The position numbers and the translations under genes were made by a program. Positions 41,807 through 41,820 of a DNA stretch of 41,820 nt are shown here, piece by piece. The stretch is taken from contig CACIWU010000007.1 of assembly GCA_902590435.1 (NCBI GenBank), forward strand, positions 1 through 41,820, written 5' to 3'. Position 1 is the first letter of the stretch. The number at the start of each line of letters is the position of its first letter. This stretch comes from an uncultured SAR324 cluster bacterium. Its GTDB lineage: Bacteria; SAR324; NAC60-12. The notes under the pieces are model-generated. The model was not told the origin of the DNA. It made no database searches and saw only the letters and a program-made list of their open reading frames with translations.

Positions 41807-41820
41807 GAGCTACGTATCAT

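Noticed and set aside
1-41820. CRISPR arrays, IS elements, rRNA, riboswitches
   Set aside because: Reading the gaps showed no regularly spaced repeats, transposase genes, rRNA segments or riboswitch cores that I recognise.

Overview
The window is about 42 kb of AT-rich (roughly 30-35% G+C by eye), densely packed chromosome from a Gram-negative bacterium. Evidence for an outer membrane is direct: BamA, LolD, a beta-barrel protein ending in Phe, a lipoprotein and a Tat-exported oxidoreductase subunit. The gene mix (HemJ, a HemB without the zinc cysteines, MoeA fused to a binding-protein-like domain, FdhD, a PhnD-type phosphonate binding protein, an ECHDC3-like crotonase) fits a marine proteobacterial or former deltaproteobacterial lineage such as SAR324. 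That assignment is inference and no taxonomic marker was compared. No prophage, IS element, CRISPR array or rRNA is visible. One tRNA (Ser, GGA) is present.

Layout. (1) 1-4.4 kb is an accessory-looking stretch. It holds a truncated AlkA-type glycosylase, RidA, a GFA-like zinc protein, a divergent topoisomerase IB relative, a very AT-rich PfkB kinase, a decayed antibiotic-biosynthesis-monooxygenase (ABM/IsdG-like) gene and tRNA-Ser. (2) 4.5-6.1 kb, plus strand: a membrane protein and EngB behind a good sigma70-type promoter. (3) 6.1-26.1 kb is one long minus-strand run of housekeeping genes. In transcription order these are an Asp/Glu racemase, MazG, a GMC oxidoreductase with its Tat subunit, a YfgM-like TPR protein, RpoZ-like omega, a membrane protein of unknown function, HemB, dihydroorotase, an acyl-CoA ligase, LolD, BamA, ProA, a TerB-like protein, an outer-membrane barrel protein, HisB, HisH and Ndk. 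(4) 26.2-31.1 kb: the remains of a livF gene, then a plus-strand phnD-phnC-phnE-phnE-HAD phosphatase operon with palindromes upstream of phnD and a 12-bp intergenic hairpin after it. (5) 31.2-41.0 kb, mostly plus strand: MoeA-PBP, HemJ, a TPR lipoprotein, PrsW (minus), a cNMP/REC-like/GGDEF signalling protein, RplM-RpsI, an alpha/beta hydrolase, an ECHDC3-like crotonase and FdhD. (6) At the right edge, a CI-like HTH regulator on the minus strand with a likely operator.

How the genes fit together. HemB and HemJ are two steps of heme synthesis. MoeA and FdhD point to a molybdenum-dependent formate dehydrogenase elsewhere in the genome. BamA, LolD and the barrel protein serve envelope assembly. 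The phn operon supplies phosphonate, phosphite or phosphate-ester uptake, with a co-transcribed phosphatase but no C-P lyase or phosphonatase in view.

The most informative new observations are two pseudogenes absent from the ORF track (ABM monooxygenase at 3832-4169, livF at about 26180-26560), the atypical TopIB-like enzyme, and the phn-HAD operon with its RNA and DNA regulatory structures. I did not find a clearly novel defence or mobile system.
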